64,000 nt of DNA, taken from positions 48,337,794-48,401,793 of the forward strand of contig CP092886.1 of assembly GCA_030710605.1 (NCBI GenBank). The letters are read 5' to 3'. Of this stretch, positions 63,239 to 64,000 are shown in pieces. Each line of letters starts with the position of its first letter. The first letter of the stretch is position 1. Source of the stretch: Cordylochernes scorpioides. Taxonomy: Eukaryota > Arthropoda > Arachnida > Pseudoscorpiones > Chernetidae. A program made the position numbers and the translations under genes. The notes beneath the pieces are model-generated. The model was given only the letters and a program-made list of their open reading frames with translations. It made no database searches and had not been told where the DNA came from.

Positions 63239-63390
63239 TTTGCTTACGTCACTTCCGACCTCCCACGAGGAATTGACCAATCTGCTGCGAGCAGGCTTGC
63301 AGCTATTTAAGGCCAACGTCGTCTCAGTGATAAGGCTTTTTTTGGACTGGCATATATACGACTAAAAATAGCGTGAATAATAAATTGTAA
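63239..63390 (+). promoter_or_regulatory. Promoter/LTR-like block
   Basis: CTTACGTCACTT near 63244-63253 is a CRE-type site. CTATTTAAGG at 63303-63312 is TATA-like, CTCAGTGATAAGG at 63323 has a TCAGT initiator, and AATAATAAATTG follows. A solo LTR or a gene promoter are both possible; the TATA-to-initiator distance of about 22 bp is short. Confidence 0.35.
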
Positions 63391-63780
63391 AAAAACACTT
63401 TTTAAAAAAAGCTTTTTTATTTAAAATGCACTAAAAATACCAAAATAAATATTTCTGAAGTATTGCTTTTTTTCTGAAGGTACCATTTAACAAATAAAAT
63501 AATAGACTTAGAAATAAAAGCGGTGGGGTACAATAATAATAAATTTGAGATTACTGTGATTTTATATGAAGCAAATGATTAGCAAGATTATGCCTTTCAT
63601 TAAATTTATACCTATGTGCTGCATAAATGATTACCATCCCCCACCGCTTTTATTTCTAAGTCTATTATTTTATTTGTTAAATGGTACCTTCAGAAAAAAA
63701 AAACAATACTTCAGAAATATTTATTTTGTTATTTTTAGTGCATTTTAAATAAAAGCTTTTTTTAAAAGTGTTTTTTTTTT
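63391..63780. mobile_element. Foldback element with about 140-bp TIRs
   Basis: Arms 63391-63530 and 63633-63780 are inverted with few differences (AAAAGCTTTTTT, TGCACTAAAAATA, AAATATTTCTGAAGTATT, GGTACCATTTAACAAATAAA, AAATAAAAGCGGTGGGG). The centre of about 100 bp has no ORF of note. Family unknown; no hammerhead found. Confidence 0.9.
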
Positions 63781-63812
63781 TAATATAATTATTTTAAGCA
63801 TATATATATATA

Positions 63813-63990
63813 CAGTAGAACCTCTCTTTAGGCGATACCCCGCTAGCGGACACCTCTCCACAAAGGACAGTTTTCATTTGCAAAATTACCATTTTTACAA
63901 TTTAGCAACTCTCCGGTAAGAGGACGCCTCTCCCTAAAGGACACTTTGGCTCTGCAATTAGGTATTGTCCTTTACAGGGAAGTTCTACTG
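63813..63990. mobile_element. pogo/Tigger-like MITE, copy 2
   Basis: Ends CAGTAGAACCTC and AAGTTCTACTG, flanked by TA on both sides (63811-63812 and 63991-63992). Reverse-complement relative of 15211-15385. 178 bp, non-coding. Confidence 0.85.
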
Positions 63991-64000
63991 TATAAAATCA

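Overview
This looks like gene-poor, repeat-saturated chromosomal DNA of an arthropod. The evidence is one host-type gene whose visible exon encodes a six-cysteine chitin-binding (peritrophin-A/CBM14) domain, strongly AT-rich intergenic DNA with many (TA)n tracts, tRNA-derived SINEs, and a dense mix of decayed non-LTR, Ty3/gypsy, Penelope-like, Tc1/mariner, pogo-like and Helitron-like elements. A chelicerate is possible, but I cannot fix the taxon from the sequence. There is no sign of bacterial gene organisation, and I see no rRNA, no functional tRNA gene and no CRISPR array.

Layout. 0.5-2.4 kb: two minus-strand copies of a Helitron-like non-autonomous element (third copy at 25.5-26.4 kb). 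2.4-8.2 kb: two related broken LINEs on either side of a near-perfect palindrome with 306-bp arms. 9.2-14.6 kb: a decayed gypsy element with its 3' LTR, interrupted by a LINE RNase H fragment, then a foldback element carrying a hammerhead-ribozyme relic. 15-23 kb: MITEs, a deleted mariner, inverted SINE copies and AT-rich spacer. 23.4-25.45 kb: a composite element with an intact hammerhead motif, an uninterrupted 405-codon zinc-knuckle ORF between 61-bp direct repeats, and a terminal inverted repeat. 26.4-46 kb: Tc1 remnant, three copies of one LINE family (called LINE-X here), RTE-like ends with a tandem array grown from one of them, Penelope-like (PLE) remnants and ribozyme-bearing foldbacks. 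47-48.3 kb: the chitin-binding gene (minus strand). 49-64 kb: more PLE, LINE-X, SINE and foldback elements, including a LINE-X inserted with a 19-bp target duplication inside a hammerhead unit.

The most striking theme is the density of hammerhead-ribozyme-like cores (CUGANGA - stem II - GAAA - short palindromic stem III - cleavage triplet). I recognise three sequence families. Family 1 is at 14.1, 23.6 and 58.7 kb. Family 2 has a consistently altered U-turn, lies in foldbacks and sits next to PLE endonuclease remnants. Family 3 is at 18.4 and 40.5 kb. The copy at 23.6 kb keeps every core nucleotide, and a neighbouring unit begins at the predicted self-cleavage point. This is the architecture known for PLE terminal repeats and retrozymes, but the zinc-knuckle ORF lodged inside a hammerhead unit is not something I know to have been described.

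Host function visible here is limited to the chitin-binding protein, probably cuticular/extracellular matrix, plus a few GC-richer, splice-site-bearing blocks that might be exons or promoters of unidentified genes.
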